Made by a program: the position numbers and the translations under genes. 64,000 nt of DNA. Origin: Bilabrum cf. latius (Eukaryota > Bigyra: Bicosoecida > Bigyra > Bicosoecida). The stretch is taken from contig OZ237745.1 of the NCBI GenBank assembly GCA_965178125.1, forward strand, positions 1,054,001 to 1,118,000. Reading direction: 5' to 3'. This document shows positions 13,501-25,918 of the stretch, piece by piece. Every line of letters starts with the position of its first letter. The stretch's first letter is position 1. The notes under the pieces were generated by a model that saw only the letters and a list, made by a program, of their open reading frames with translations, did no database searches and was not told the origin of the DNA.

Positions 13501-15031
13501 CCTGCCCGGGTCCATCGCGGGCGTTCGCCTGGGCCTGTTTGGCCACTCTGAGGGATCTGCCAGGGCAGATGGCGGCATCAACGCGGTGGTGGGCACGGCC
13601 GGCGACGCGACTGCGGCCGCCGCCGCCGGGTACGACGACCTCAACGTGTGGGGCGGGCAGCACGCCGCGCTCGTGGCAGCGGCGAGGGCGGAGGGGCTCT
13701 CCCCCGTGGACATCGGATTGCGCGGCGCCGGCTCCCTCAGCCCGTTTCTGCGGAACGTGGGTAGCTCCCGCGGGGGCCGCTCTGCCGTGGGGCTGCAGGA
13801 GATCGACGGGAGCGGCTTCACGGGTTTGTTTGGAGGTGCTGGGGTCGGGGGCACCTCGGGGCTCCGGTTCGACGCGGGGGGCTCCGGGGGGCCGCCCGCC
13901 GGGCCAGGGGTGGCGGCCGGCGGGGGCGCGTCCTTTGACGGCGGGGACCCCTTCGTGCGAGTAGACCCCGCGACGGGGGACTCGTACCGGCTGCAGGCGG
14001 AAGGAACGTTCCCTGGTTCGGCGGCCAGGGCCCTCCGGGCGGAGGCCTCCGGGGCCGGGCTGGGGACGGGGGTGGCGATGGAGGGCGTGCTGAGCAGCGG
14101 ACTCGGAGGCGCAGGTGCCGGTGTTCCCTCCTGGGGTCGGCTGGGGAGCAGTCCCCCAGAGGGCCTGCTGTACGTGTTCCGGCGAGAGCCCGAGAAGCGG
14201 GGCGGCGGGCGCGGGTCCGTGCTGGTGCAGGCGCCCAGGTGGGCCCCAGGCACGGAGGCGGCTCGCGTGGCCCTGCCGTGGTCGAGGCCAGGGGACGGGC
14301 TGGGAGCCTCCGTGGCGGCGAGCGGGTTTCAGCTGGCGGCGGGGGCCCCCCAGGACTCTCAGCTGTTCCCTGGGGCGGGAAGCCTGGCAGTTTTGGACTC
14401 CGAGTTCACCCGGCTCGGGTTCGAGCAGGAGGACTTCCGGCTGGACCGGAGCAGGGGCGCGAAGCTGGACTTCGCGTCTCAGACGGCTCGGTCGGCGCAG
14501 CTCGGCAGGGAGTTTCCGTCGAATGCCGTGCAGGAAGGAGACTAGCTCGGCTTCATCGTGGTTCCAGTGTTCAGGTACGGCCTCGAGTCTGAGATACAGA
14601 GCACGCTCCACGTGCAGTACACGACCAGGGACGTGACGGCGTTCGGCGTGCCTGGCTGGAAGGCAGACGCGTGCGAGGCGATTCCGAGGCAGGACAGGTC
14701 GAAGGAGTCGTGCGGTGACTATGTGCAGACGGAGGGAGTGCTCGTGTTCGCGCCCGGCCAGCGGCGCCGGGACATTGTGGTCAGGATCGTCGACGACAGC
14801 TGCTACGAGCCGCAAGCGGAGCTTTTTGCGCTGCACCTCGCATCGCCTGGCGGTGCCGGACTACTAGGCCACGGCTACACAACTACAGTACGAATCGATG
14901 ACGACGATTCGACCAGCGGCAGAGATTCCTGCGCAACGCTTGCGGATGGGCTTGGAACAGTCGACGCAAGCCTATTGGAAACGTACCCGGGATTGTATGC
15001 GTCCGAGTCTGCACACGCAGCGCAAGGCTGA
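4571..15031 (+). CDS. Giant secreted/surface protein: Ig-like repeats, FG-GAP repeats, Calx-beta
   Basis: One uninterrupted 3,486-residue frame (TGA stop at 15029) if ten TAGs are sense (4811, 5138, 5144, 5408, 7064, 7436, 7676, 11498, 12392, 14543). The ATG at 4571 starts a signal peptide (hydrophobic AQLAALLLAAGSCFA, residues ~14-28). Three related Ig-like repeats begin at residues ~190, ~335 and ~622 with the pattern F..QP.(V/L)...D.GGN. From residue ~745 there are a dozen FG-GAP/beta-propeller motifs (for example DQFGSAVAAGNNYLAVGAP and HGFGSAVALDGESLVVGAP), as in integrin alpha chains. Interspersed is a module of the type F.L.W.G.TT..I....V..AL..L. A carbohydrate-binding-like jelly-roll lies at ~2707-2885 (ends WGHINVDDIRFSW). 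A Calx-beta domain lies at ~3330-3447 (TEGVLVFAPGQRRRDI, ending in an Asp run). No C-terminal membrane segment or anchor is seen, so it may be secreted or matrix-bound. A Ser microsatellite run lies at ~10820-10855. Domains point to adhesion; ligand unknown. Confidence 0.88.
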
Positions 15032-15099
15032 TTGGCTTGAACAATTAATCTACATTTTCTTCTTTGTAGATGGCGTGCTCCATTGCTTGTGCTTCTGGT

Positions 15100-15117
15100 G
15101 GTGTTTAATTGAACACC
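15100..15117 (-). terminator. Histone 3' stem-loop of H2A.X-like gene
   Basis: Sense sequence GGTGTTCAATTAAACACC. It forms a 6-bp stem GGUGUU/AACACC with a CAAUUA loop. It starts 45 nt after the stop codon at 15163. The same 18-mer in the same sense orientation follows all 22 histone genes here, so it is very likely the signal for histone mRNA 3'-end formation. The metazoan stem-loop has a different stem and a 4-nt loop. Confidence 0.85.
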
Positions 15118-15162
15118 GGTTGGTGAGAGTTTCAAACTGGCTAACTGCCAGGCAAACGTCAC

Positions 15163-15564
15163 TCAGTAAGACTGAGACGCGGCCTTGCTCTTCTTGCCCT
15201 TGGTCTTGGGCAGGAGCACCTGGTGGATGTTGGGGAGCACACCGCCGGAAGCGATGGTCACGCTGCCGAACAGCTTGTTGAGCTCCTCGTCGTTGCGCAC
15301 CGCCAGCTGGATGTGCCGGGGGATGATGCGCGCCTTCTTGTTGTCGCGAGCGGCCTGGCCGGCCAGCTCGAGCACCTCAGCGGCGAGGTACTCAAGCACA
15401 GCCGCCATGTACACGGGGGCACCAGAGCCGATGCGCTGGGCCACGCGCTGGTTGCGCATGTAGCGGGCCACACGGCCCACGGGGAACTGCAGACCGGCCT
15501 TCTCAGACCGAGAGACAGACTTGCCAGAGGACTTGCCACGGCCACCCTTTCCTTTGCCAGACAT
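15163..15564 (-). CDS. H2A.X: Histone H2A, H2A.X-like (C-terminal SQSY)
   Basis: 133 aa with the canonical H2A fold ([16 protein letters not shown], acidic-patch region [10 protein letters not shown]). It matches the other four H2A copies except at the C-terminus: these end KGKKGGK, this one ends [11 protein letters not shown] terminal S-Q followed by a hydrophobic last residue resembles the H2A.X motif SQ(E/D)-hydrophobic, whose serine is phosphorylated by ATM/ATR-type kinases at DNA breaks, but Ser replaces the acidic residue. Start ATG at 15564; TGA stop, whereas the other H2A copies use TAA. It is divergently paired with the H2B gene at 15863. Histone identity is certain; H2A.X function is inference. 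Confidence 0.95.
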   Translation of the reverse strand: MSGKGKGGRGKSSGKSVSRSEKAGLQFPVGRVARYMRNQRVAQRIGSGAPVYMAAVLEYLAAEVLELAGQAARDNKKARIIPRHIQLAVRNDEELNKLFGSVTIASGGVLPNIHQVLLPKTKGKKSKAASQSY

Positions 15565-15862
15565 GTTGTTTTGTTTGTGTTGCTTTGGAATGAGGTTCAG
15601 GTGGATCGAGCCGGAGCTGTTGGATTGCCGTTTGGCGCCGCGCATGGTGCGCAACTTGCATGCATCGATGGACCCGGATTGCATGCATTGTGGGTGCGTG
15701 TGTGTCGTGTAGTCCATGTATGTGCATCTGCATGTATGTTGCAATGCATGATATATCAACACAGCCAGAACAGGTGCATGCATCAACCAACTCAAACTGA
15801 CATCCACGGTCGTTTGCCCTGCCACCACCTTTTCATTCCAAAGCAACAAGAAAAGAACCAAG
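15565..15862. promoter_or_regulatory. Divergent H2A.X/H2B promoter
   Basis: 298 bp between two start codons. TCATTCCAA occurs facing each gene (15585-15593 on -, 15833-15841 on +), with the A of TCA 27-28 nt from each ATG. The motif fits an initiator (transcription start) element. No TATA box is obvious. Several TGCATG/CATGCA strings lie between. Confidence 0.65.
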
Positions 15863-16213
15863 ATGCCCAAGACCCCGTCCAAGAAGTCCGGCAAGGCCTC
15901 CAAGAAGGCAGCTTCCACCGGAGGCAAGAGGAAGCGCCGTGTGGAGTCGTACGCCACGTACATCTACCGCGTGCTGAAGCAGGTGCACCCCGAGGTGGGC
16001 ATCTCCAAGAAGGGCATGAGCATCATGAACTCGTTCATCAACGACATCTTCGAGCGCGTGTGCACCGAGGCCGCCCGCCTGGGCCAGTACAACAAGAAGG
16101 CCACGCTGTCGAGCCGCGAGGTGCAGACCGCCGTGCGCCTGGTGCTGCCCGGCGAGCTGGCGAAGCACGCCGTGTCTGAGGGCACCAAGGCCGTGACCAA
16201 GTTCTCCCAGTGA
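15863..16213 (+). CDS. H2B: Histone H2B
   Basis: 116 aa, TGA stop. Short basic tail ([18 protein letters not shown]), then the histone fold [20 protein letters not shown] and [21 protein letters not shown]. The C-terminal AVTKFSQ keeps the lysine that is ubiquitinated in other H2Bs but ends earlier than the usual K-Y-T/S-S-K/A. Encodes the same protein as the four other H2B genes in the window. This copy lies to the right of its H2A partner, as in the right-hand array. Confidence 0.98.
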   Translation: MPKTPSKKSGKASKKAASTGGKRKRRVESYATYIYRVLKQVHPEVGISKKGMSIMNSFINDIFERVCTEAARLGQYNKKATLSSREVQTAVRLVLPGELAKHAVSEGTKAVTKFSQ

Positions 16214-16300
16214 ATAGCCTGACGGCAGCTGGGTGGACGACGGATGCGCAGCGAATCGCTGTACACACACGGAGCCCTGCCCAAACACAACCAATACCCC

Positions 16301-16318
16301 GGTGTTCAATTAAACACC
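16301..16318 (+). terminator. Histone 3' stem-loop of H2B-1
   Basis: 18-mer stem-loop, 87 nt after the H2B stop. Confidence 0.85.
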
Positions 16319-16654
16319 ACCATCCACATCGACTACGGCAAACCACACACGAAATCTTTATGATTCAATTTTTCTTTCTGTCTTATTATTAGAGCCTATA
16401 TCAAAGCGTTTGGCAAATGGTACCGGCAGCGAATTCGTTGCTAGAAAAAATTTAGTGGCTTCAGCAGCCGCTTTGCGATCGACAGGAGCCATACACGACT
16501 GGAAATCCATACATGCAACTTCAGCTCATCAGCATCTCTACGATTGTCGTGCTGGAACTGGTGGATCGCAAATTGCGATTCGCAATTCAAGATTCAGATT
16601 TAAGTGCAATGGGGTGATTCTTCGAATTGCTTCTGAGCATTTGGCTTTTTTGGT
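16319..16654. other. Spacer H2B-1 / H4-1
   Basis: AT-rich spacer between two convergent histone 3' ends. Its right ~70 bp (from ~16,582) is where homology with the 5,475-bp tandem repeat starts, with a few mismatches. The left part is unique. No gene is seen. Confidence 0.6.
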
Positions 16655-16672
16655 GGTGTTTAATTGAACACC
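16655..16672 (-). terminator. Histone 3' stem-loop of H4-1
   Basis: 18-mer stem-loop, 52 nt after the H4 stop. Confidence 0.85.
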
Positions 16673-16724
16673 GGGTTAAGGTTTGGTTTGCTTGAAAGCT
16701 GCTTTCGCGCATTCAAGTGGCTGC

Positions 16725-17720
<996 letters not shown>

Positions 17721-17799
17721 GCGTCCGGCTGATGTTCGATCTGTCGGTCCGCCGGTCGGGCTGGCAGGCGTTCAAACGCAACCACCAAACCACAACCCC

Positions 17800-17817
17800 G
17801 GTGTTCAATTAAACACC
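17800..17817 (+). terminator. Histone 3' stem-loop of H3-1
   Basis: 18-mer stem-loop, 79 nt after the H3 stop. Confidence 0.85.
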
Positions 17818-18334
17818 ACCCTAAGTAATCCGTTCATCTGATTTTTTAATCCCTGCGAGTAAATTAGCGTAAGCTATGTTTTGAGGATCTTTGAAGAGGC
17901 AAGCTAAATCTCGGCTGAAGTATTGCAGTGTTGCATGCAGCAGCTCTCCATTTGTTATGAAACGAAGCTTTGCAGTGTTCAGTCTTCTGCACAGCAGTGA
18001 TTGCCTGCTTCCACTCTGCAGCTGTGGAGAACTCGGGCTGCCCCACCGTCCATGCGCGAGCAAACCCCCATCGGATGAGTTTCCGCTGTTGCTATCGCTG
18101 AGGGTGCCAACCATTCACCCCTTCGGTCGGCACAGTCGAGCCCTTGTATGTGGATCATTTAAACTTCGCCGTATAGATCTAGGCCAAGTTGTTGTTGGGG
18201 TAGGCCTCCTAAAACCACGCATCGATCCGGAGCTACAACCACGTTTCGATCCGATCCGCGATCCTACGGTGGCCACAGAGCCGAGCACGTCTTTGCACAG
18301 AAAAATAGTTTCCAGTGGCGCACATCCAGAAAAC
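17818..18334. other. Spacer H3-1 / mucin-like gene
   Basis: 517 bp, presumably holding the promoter and 5' UTR of the mucin-like gene. No histone-type TCATTCCAA is seen near the start codon and no other gene is recognised. Confidence 0.45.
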
Positions 18335-20277
18335 ATGCGTATTCTGCAGTGAGTATCGACCCGTGCGTGGAATAGTCGTTCTGCGTCCCATTAACGTTGC
18401 GCTGAGCGCTAAATTGCATGCATGGCGCTAGTGGCGTTTCTCGAAGTACAGAATGCGGATTGATTCAGGAGGATAACTCCCATCTACTGCACTACGATCA
18501 TAAGTTCTAAATCAAACTGATCGTATTTATCATCATGTGCAGGTTTATTTTAGTTGCGGGAGCGGCGTGCTGCCCTGGCGGCCTCGCTTCGAGCACTTGC
18601 GTGGCAGATGTTTCTGCGAGGACTGTCACGTGCAATACCAAAGAGCCCGGGGAAACTGTGGCACATAGCAACCCATCATCTCCAACTTTGACTTGGGCCA
18701 AGGGGGAAGACGATGTGGCGTCTATCTCGGGCTCAAACATCGCCTCGGATGAGATTGAGACGATACTGACAATCAAGGCAGGTGTGGCCAGCTCCGAGCT
18801 CAAATTCTTGATCGAATCCTCAAGTTTCTCGTTCTACAGGGTTGAATTCATGTGTAAGTTTCGCAACGCGTTAGCATCAAATGACGACGCCGGGATCGAA
18901 CGAGCTGATGTCTGTTCCGCAGCAATGACGCCCGCCCGGCAACTTGAAGCATGCTTCTTCTTTCACACCGCAGGGCAGGAAGTCCAGCCATCTCCTTCAT
19001 CATCATCATCGCCGTCTCCATCTACGACACCGTCAGCGTCGTCGTCGGTCACGCCCAGCATCACGGCCAGCCCCAGCACCAGCCCAACACCCAGCATCAC
19101 GGCCAGCCCCAGCACCAGCCCAACACCCAGCATCACGGCCAGCCCCAGCATCACGGCCAGCCCCAGCACCAGCCCAACACCCAGCATCACGGCCAGCCCC
19201 AGCACCAGCCCAACACCCAGCATCACGACCAGCCCCAGCATCACGGCCAGCCCCAGCACCAGCCCAACACCCAGCATCACGGCCAGCCCAAGCATCACGG
19301 CCAGCCCCAGCACCAGCCCAACACCCAGCATCACGGCCAGCACAAGCAGTAGTCCCAGCCCCAGTTCCACAGCATCTACATCCCCGAGTGCCTGCCCCGT
19401 CACCCCTACGTGCCCGGCCTGTTCGTCATGCCCCGCGGTGCCCACGTGTCCAGCTCAGGCCACTCCGGCGCCTTGCCCGCAGACTGCGACTCCATCGGCA
19501 TGCCCCGTGTGCCCCTCGGGGTCGCAGGCGCAGGAAGCTAGGGACAGCGACACGGTGGCAGGCACGGGCGAGGTGAGCATGAGCATGCCCATGGCGATGG
19601 GCATCGGGGCGGCGGCCGGTGCGGTGGTTTCCATCGGAATCACGCTCCTGATCATGCGCTGGGCGTCACCCCGGGCTAGCCGTGGGCCCATGGGAGCAGC
19701 ACCACGTGGCGCCGCGACATACGCGCCCGTGCAGTCCCCGGCGCGCGGCGCCTCTAGCGGAACTACAACGCTTTCGGTGGCAGCGGCTGAGCGGCCACAA
19801 CGCAGTAGAGTGGCGCAAGACGAGGCCAGCGGCTTTGACCGCTCCCTGTCGCGAGTGCCGCTGCACATTCGGGCCGGCAGCCGCAACGATCCTGTGCGCT
19901 CGTCGATGCCCGGTGTGGCCAACCCAAGGATCGAGACGGAAGGCCATCCGATCACGCCGCTGAGTGACAGCGAGGACGAAGACGGCGGTGGCGAGCCTGC
20001 TGGACTCAAGAGCGAGGGCAAGGGCTCTCGGGCCGAGCGAGTGAGCAGGGCAAGCCGCACGAGCAGCTGCTCGGATGCCGTCGGGCTCGGGGTCATGGCG
20101 GCCTCTGGGCTGCCATCGGTCCTTTCCCCGCCACCAGGCGACGGTGCCACCGCAACTCGTCGTAGCCGGCACTCGCGCATGTCTGATGCGGAGGCTGCTG
20201 CCATGCAAGCGGCGTCACCGAACTCATCCGCACGGAGCAGCCGCGTGTCCGAGTGGGCTGGTAGGGACAGCCACTGA
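18335..20277 (+). CDS. Mucin-like single-pass membrane protein in the histone repeat, copy 1
   Basis: Two exons are proposed: 18335-18348 (14 nt, ATGCGTATTCTGCA) and 18543-20277, with intron 18349-18542 (GTGAGT...TGCAG). The joined frame (582 aa, TGA) starts MRILQFILVAGAACC, a plausible but short signal peptide. Then comes a ~130-residue Cys-containing ectodomain (C..TCNTKEPGETV...LTWAK, possibly Ig-like), a long Ser/Thr/Pro region built on SITASPSTSPTP (about residues 154-285, likely O-glycosylated), and a Cys-Pro cluster (CPVTPTCPACSSCPAVPTCP). One membrane segment lies near residues 353-378 (AMGIGAAAGAVVSIGITLLI), followed by a ~200-residue cytoplasmic tail with an acidic SDSEDEDGG stretch. 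Function unknown; the architecture suggests a cell-surface glycoprotein. No TAG codons and no histone stem-loop of its own. If the small exon is wrong, the frame could start at 18535. Confidence 0.75.
19050..19350 (+). repeat. Minisatellite coding for SITASPSTSPTP
   Basis: Tandem 36-bp-type units, some truncated to ~18 bp, of the CAGCATCACGGCCAGCCCC pattern. They lie in frame in the mucin-like gene and produce its Ser/Thr/Pro region. The same array recurs at 24525-24825. Confidence 0.85.
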
Positions 20278-20425
20278 GGTGCGGATCTGGATGCTCCCAG
20301 GTGGTCTCCAAGTTCACCACTGCAATTGCTACCTTGCACTTTTAAGACTTCTACAAAGCTTATGTGAGTCAACATCCATTCGAGTACAAAGTCAGATTCA
20401 AAATACTTGGATTGTTGCCAATGGT

Positions 20426-20443
20426 GGTGTTTAATTGAACACC
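20426..20443 (-). terminator. Histone 3' stem-loop of H2B-2
   Basis: 18-mer stem-loop, 87 nt after the H2B stop; the mucin-like gene ends 148 bp to its left. Confidence 0.85.
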
Positions 20444-20530
20444 GGGGTATTGGTTGTGTTTGGGCAGGGCTCCGTGTGTGTACAGCGATTCGCTGCGCAT
20501 CCGTCGTCCACCCAGCTGCCGTCAGGCTAT

Positions 20531-20881
20531 TCACTGGGAGAACTTGGTCACGGCCTTGGTGCCCTCAGACACGGCGTGCTTCGCCAGCTCGCCGGGCAGC
20601 ACCAGGCGCACGGCGGTCTGCACCTCGCGGCTCGACAGCGTGGCCTTCTTGTTGTACTGGCCCAGGCGGGCGGCCTCGGTGCACACGCGCTCGAAGATGT
20701 CGTTGATGAACGAGTTCATGATGCTCATGCCCTTCTTGGAGATGCCCACCTCGGGGTGCACCTGCTTCAGCACGCGGTAGATGTACGTGGCGTACGACTC
20801 CACACGGCGCTTCCTCTTGCCTCCGGTGGAAGCTGCCTTCTTGGAGGCCTTGCCGGACTTCTTGGACGGGGTCTTGGGCAT
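20531..20881 (-). CDS. H2B: Histone H2B, copy 2
   Basis: 116 aa, TGA, same protein as the copy at 15863. Here H2B lies to the left of its H2A partner, so the H2A/H2B pair is inverted relative to the first quartet. Confidence 0.98.
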   Translation of the reverse strand: MPKTPSKKSGKASKKAASTGGKRKRRVESYATYIYRVLKQVHPEVGISKKGMSIMNSFINDIFERVCTEAARLGQYNKKATLSSREVQTAVRLVLPGELAKHAVSEGTKAVTKFSQ

Positions 20882-21179
20882 CTCGGTTCTTTTCTTGTTG
20901 CTTTGGAATGAAGAGGGACCGGCAGGGCAAACGACCGTGGATGTCAGTTTGAGTTGGTTGATGCATGCACCTGTTCTGGCTGTGTTGGTATATCATGCAT
21001 TGCAACATACATGCAGATGCACATTTATGGACTACACAACACACACGCACCCACGATGCATGCAATCCGAGTCCATCGATGCATCCAGGTTGCGCACCAT
21101 GCGCGGCGCCAAACGGCAATCCAACAGCTGCGGCTCGATCCACCTGAACCTCATTCCAAAGCAACACAAACAAAACAAC
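20882..21179. promoter_or_regulatory. Divergent H2B/H2A promoter, copy 2
   Basis: 298 bp with TCATTCCAA facing both genes and a dense group of TGCATG/CATGCA strings around 20,960-21,090. Confidence 0.65.
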
Positions 21180-21566
21180 ATGTCTGGCAAAGGAAAGGGT
21201 GGCCGTGGCAAGTCCTCTGGCAAGTCTGTCTCTCGGTCTGAGAAGGCCGGTCTGCAGTTCCCCGTGGGCCGTGTGGCCCGCTACATGCGCAACCAGCGCG
21301 TGGCCCAGCGCATCGGCTCTGGTGCCCCCGTGTACATGGCGGCTGTGCTTGAGTACCTCGCCGCTGAGGTGCTCGAGCTGGCCGGCCAGGCCGCTCGCGA
21401 CAACAAGAAGGCGCGCATCATCCCCCGGCACATCCAGCTGGCGGTGCGCAACGACGAGGAGCTCAACAAGCTGTTCGGCAGCGTGACCATCGCTTCCGGC
21501 GGTGTGCTCCCCAACATCCACCAGGTGCTCCTGCCCAAGACCAAGGGCAAGAAGGGCGGCAAGTAA
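21180..21566 (+). CDS. H2A: Histone H2A (canonical)
   Basis: 128 aa, TAA stop. Starts [20 protein letters not shown] and ends KTKGKKGGK, with no SQ motif, so this is the replication-type H2A. It is identical in protein to three other copies in the window. Start ATG at 21180. Confidence 0.99.
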   Translation: MSGKGKGGRGKSSGKSVSRSEKAGLQFPVGRVARYMRNQRVAQRIGSGAPVYMAAVLEYLAAEVLELAGQAARDNKKARIIPRHIQLAVRNDEELNKLFGSVTIASGGVLPNIHQVLLPKTKGKKGGK

Positions 21567-21616
21567 GCACCCTATCCTGGCGCATGAAGCCTGCAACAAG
21601 CTGGCAAACCAACCCC

Positions 21617-21634
21617 GGTGTTCAATTAAACACC
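21617..21634 (+). terminator. Histone 3' stem-loop of H2A-2
   Basis: 18-mer stem-loop, 50 nt after the H2A stop. Confidence 0.85.
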
Positions 21635-22129
21635 ACCAACCCTGAAATCTGAACAAATCCAAGCATGAATAGCACCATCCAGTCACAATCCCTGTAATAC
21701 AGCTCATCATGGGTGAAGTTTATACGCGCCTGGTGGCTGCAGAGGCGTGAGTATCCTTGCATGAGAACCTTGGGTGGGCGGTCAGACTGGCGAGGGAAGA
21801 CGGGAAACCCAAGAAGACAGACCAGCACAGTATTCGAACGGAAGTAAGGTAGCTCAGTCCAAGTAGCCCCTAAATTTTCAATATTCAAGCGTGCTACGAC
21901 TAGATGGGCGGTCTTTGAAAGAGTCCAGTAAAAGCTCTGGGTGGGGGGCGGAAACTGCTAGGCTGGAACCATGGAGCTCATCCCTTCGTTTCAATGGGCG
22001 ACAGACAACTTGTATTGCAAGTATTTCGAGGTCTACCGTGCTGGGACTACTGGATGGCAACTCAAGATTCAGATTTGAGTGCAATGGGGTGATTCTTCGA
22101 ATTGCTTCTGACCATTTGGCTTTTTTGGT
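21635..22129. other. H2A/H4 spacer (495 bp)
   Basis: Non-coding spacer between convergent H2A and H4 3' ends. It recurs almost unchanged in both arrays at 27110-27604, 30277-30771 and 33290-33784. Small ORFs in it look accidental. Confidence 0.7.
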
Positions 22130-22147
22130 GGTGTTTAATTGAACACC
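22130..22147 (-). terminator. Histone 3' stem-loop of H4-2
   Basis: 18-mer stem-loop, 52 nt after the H4 stop. Confidence 0.85.
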
Positions 22148-22199
22148 GGGTTAAGGTTTGGTTTGCTTGAAAGCTGCTTTCGCGCATTCAAGTGGCTGC

Positions 22200-23195
<996 letters not shown>

Positions 23196-23274
23196 GCGTC
23201 CGGCTGATGTTCGATCTGTCGGTCCGCCGGTCGGGCTGGCAGGCGTTCAAACGCAACCACCAAACCACAACCCC

Positions 23275-23292
23275 GGTGTTCAATTAAACACC
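23275..23292 (+). terminator. Histone 3' stem-loop of H3-2
   Basis: 18-mer stem-loop, 79 nt after the H3 stop. Confidence 0.85.
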
Positions 23293-23809
23293 ACCCTAAG
23301 TAATCCGTTCATCTGATTTTTTAATCCCTGCGAGTAAATTAGCGTAAGCTATGTTTTGAGGATCTTTGAAGAGGCAAGCTAAATCTCGGCTGAAGTATTG
23401 CAGTGTTGCATGCAGCAGCTCTCCATTTGTTATGAAACGAAGCTTTGCAGTGTTCAGTCTTCTGCACAGCAGTGATTGCCTGCTTCCACTCTGCAGCTGT
23501 GGAGAACTCGGGCTGCCCCACCGTCCATGCGCGAGCAAACCCCCATCGGATGAGTTTCCGCTGTTGCTATCGCTGAGGGTGCCAACCATTCACCCCTTCG
23601 GTCGGCACAGTCGAGCCCTTGTATGTGGATCATTTAAACTTCGCCGTATAGATCTAGGCCAAGTTGTTGTTGGGGTAGGCCTCCTAAAACCACGCATCGA
23701 TCCGGAGCTACAACCACGTTTCGATCCGATCCGCGATCCTACGGTGGCCACAGAGCCGAGCACGTCTTTGCACAGAAAAATAGTTTCCAGTGGCGCACAT
23801 CCAGAAAAC
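23293..23809. other. Spacer H3-2 / mucin-like gene copy 2
   Basis: Duplicate of 17818-18334; no gene recognised. Confidence 0.45.
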
Positions 23810-25752
23810 ATGCGTATTCTGCAGTGAGTATCGACCCGTGCGTGGAATAGTCGTTCTGCGTCCCATTAACGTTGCGCTGAGCGCTAAATTGCATGCATGG
23901 CGCTAGTGGCGTTTCTCGAAGTACAGAATGCGGATTGATTCAGGAGGATAACTCCCATCTACTGCACTACGATCATAAGTTCTAAATCAAACTGATCGTA
24001 TTTATCATCATGTGCAGGTTTATTTTAGTTGCGGGAGCGGCGTGCTGCCCTGGCGGCCTCGCTTCGAGCACTTGCGTGGCAGATGTTTCTGCGAGGACTG
24101 TCACGTGCAATACCAAAGAGCCCGGGGAAACTGTGGCACATAGCAACCCATCATCTCCAACTTTGACTTGGGCCAAGGGGGAAGACGATGTGGCGTCTAT
24201 CTCGGGCTCAAACATCGCCTCGGATGAGATTGAGACGATACTGACAATCAAGGCAGGTGTGGCCAGCTCCGAGCTCAAATTCTTGATCGAATCCTCAAGT
24301 TTCTCGTTCTACAGGGTTGAATTCATGTGTAAGTTTCGCAACGCGTTAGCATCAAATGACGACGCCGGGATCGAACGAGCTGATGTCTGTTCCGCAGCAA
24401 TGACGCCCGCCCGGCAACTTGAAGCATGCTTCTTCTTTCACACCGCAGGGCAGGAAGTCCAGCCATCTCCTTCATCATCATCATCGCCGTCTCCATCTAC
24501 GACACCGTCAGCGTCGTCGTCGGTCACGCCCAGCATCACGGCCAGCCCCAGCACCAGCCCAACACCCAGCATCACGGCCAGCCCCAGCACCAGCCCAACA
24601 CCCAGCATCACGGCCAGCCCCAGCATCACGGCCAGCCCCAGCACCAGCCCAACACCCAGCATCACGGCCAGCCCCAGCACCAGCCCAACACCCAGCATCA
24701 CGACCAGCCCCAGCATCACGGCCAGCCCCAGCACCAGCCCAACACCCAGCATCACGGCCAGCCCAAGCATCACGGCCAGCCCCAGCACCAGCCCAACACC
24801 CAGCATCACGGCCAGCACAAGCAGTAGTCCCAGCCCCAGTTCCACAGCATCTACATCCCCGAGTGCCTGCCCCGTCACCCCTACGTGCCCGGCCTGTTCG
24901 TCATGCCCCGCGGTGCCCACGTGTCCAGCTCAGGCCACTCCGGCGCCTTGCCCGCAGACTGCGACTCCATCGGCATGCCCCGTGTGCCCCTCGGGGTCGC
25001 AGGCGCAGGAAGCTAGGGACAGCGACACGGTGGCAGGCACGGGCGAGGTGAGCATGAGCATGCCCATGGCGATGGGCATCGGGGCGGCGGCCGGTGCGGT
25101 GGTTTCCATCGGAATCACGCTCCTGATCATGCGCTGGGCGTCACCCCGGGCTAGCCGTGGGCCCATGGGAGCAGCACCACGTGGCGCCGCGACATACGCG
25201 CCCGTGCAGTCCCCGGCGCGCGGCGCCTCTAGCGGAACTACAACGCTTTCGGTGGCAGCGGCTGAGCGGCCACAACGCAGTAGAGTGGCGCAAGACGAGG
25301 CCAGCGGCTTTGACCGCTCCCTGTCGCGAGTGCCGCTGCACATTCGGGCCGGCAGCCGCAACGATCCTGTGCGCTCGTCGATGCCCGGTGTGGCCAACCC
25401 AAGGATCGAGACGGAAGGCCATCCGATCACGCCGCTGAGTGACAGCGAGGACGAAGACGGCGGTGGCGAGCCTGCTGGACTCAAGAGCGAGGGCAAGGGC
25501 TCTCGGGCCGAGCGAGTGAGCAGGGCAAGCCGCACGAGCAGCTGCTCGGATGCCGTCGGGCTCGGGGTCATGGCGGCCTCTGGGCTGCCATCGGTCCTTT
25601 CCCCGCCACCAGGCGACGGTGCCACCGCAACTCGTCGTAGCCGGCACTCGCGCATGTCTGATGCGGAGGCTGCTGCCATGCAAGCGGCGTCACCGAACTC
25701 ATCCGCACGGAGCAGCCGCGTGTCCGAGTGGGCTGGTAGGGACAGCCACTGA
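23810..25752 (+). CDS. Mucin-like single-pass membrane protein, copy 2
   Basis: Exons 23810-23823 and 24018-25752. The encoded protein is identical to copy 1 over all 582 residues, including the number of Ser/Thr/Pro repeats. That indicates very recent duplication or ongoing homogenisation together with the histone genes. TGA stop. Confidence 0.75.
24525..24825 (+). repeat. Minisatellite coding for SITASPSTSPTP, copy 2
   Basis: Same in-frame minisatellite as at 19050-19350, with no change in copy number. Confidence 0.85.
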
Positions 25753-25900
25753 GGTGCGGATCTGGATGCTCCCAGGTGGTCTCCAAGTTCACCACTGCAA
25801 TTGCTACCTTGCACTTTTAAGACTTCTACAAAGCTTATGTGAGTCAACATCCATTCGAGTACAAAGTCAGATTCAAAATACTTGGATTGTTGCCAATGGT

Positions 25901-25918
25901 GGTGTTTAATTGAACACC
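25901..25918 (-). terminator. Histone 3' stem-loop of H2B-3
   Basis: 18-mer stem-loop, 87 nt after the H2B stop; it marks the left limit of the large palindrome. Confidence 0.85.

Noticed and set aside
4811-14545. In-frame TAGs as evidence of pseudogenes or sequencing errors
   Set aside because: 66 interruptions in seven genes are all TAG, never TAA or TGA, with no frameshifts and with homology on both sides. Random decay or errors would produce all three stops.
12593-14836. 747-residue open frame on the minus strand
   Set aside because: It is antisense to the FG-GAP gene and a side effect of high GC. Its Arg/Pro/His-rich composition has no domain.
16655-16672. The 18-bp palindrome as a transposon end, recombination site or bidirectional terminator
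   Set aside because: It is always in one orientation relative to the histone gene, at fixed distances from stop codons, once per gene, with no target duplications or transposase.
19050-19350. CRISPR-like array
   Set aside because: The units are direct tandem coding repeats with no unique spacers, in frame in a Ser/Thr/Pro-rich protein.
20781-21566. 261-residue N-terminally extended H2A
   Set aside because: The extension is the open frame of the divergent promoter. The real start is set by MSGKGKGG and the leader motif; similar extensions occur before H3 and H4.
20565-21710. 381-residue frame across H2B-2 and H2A-2
   Set aside because: It runs through two histone genes and their promoter in a wrong frame. 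Similar shadows recur at every copy.
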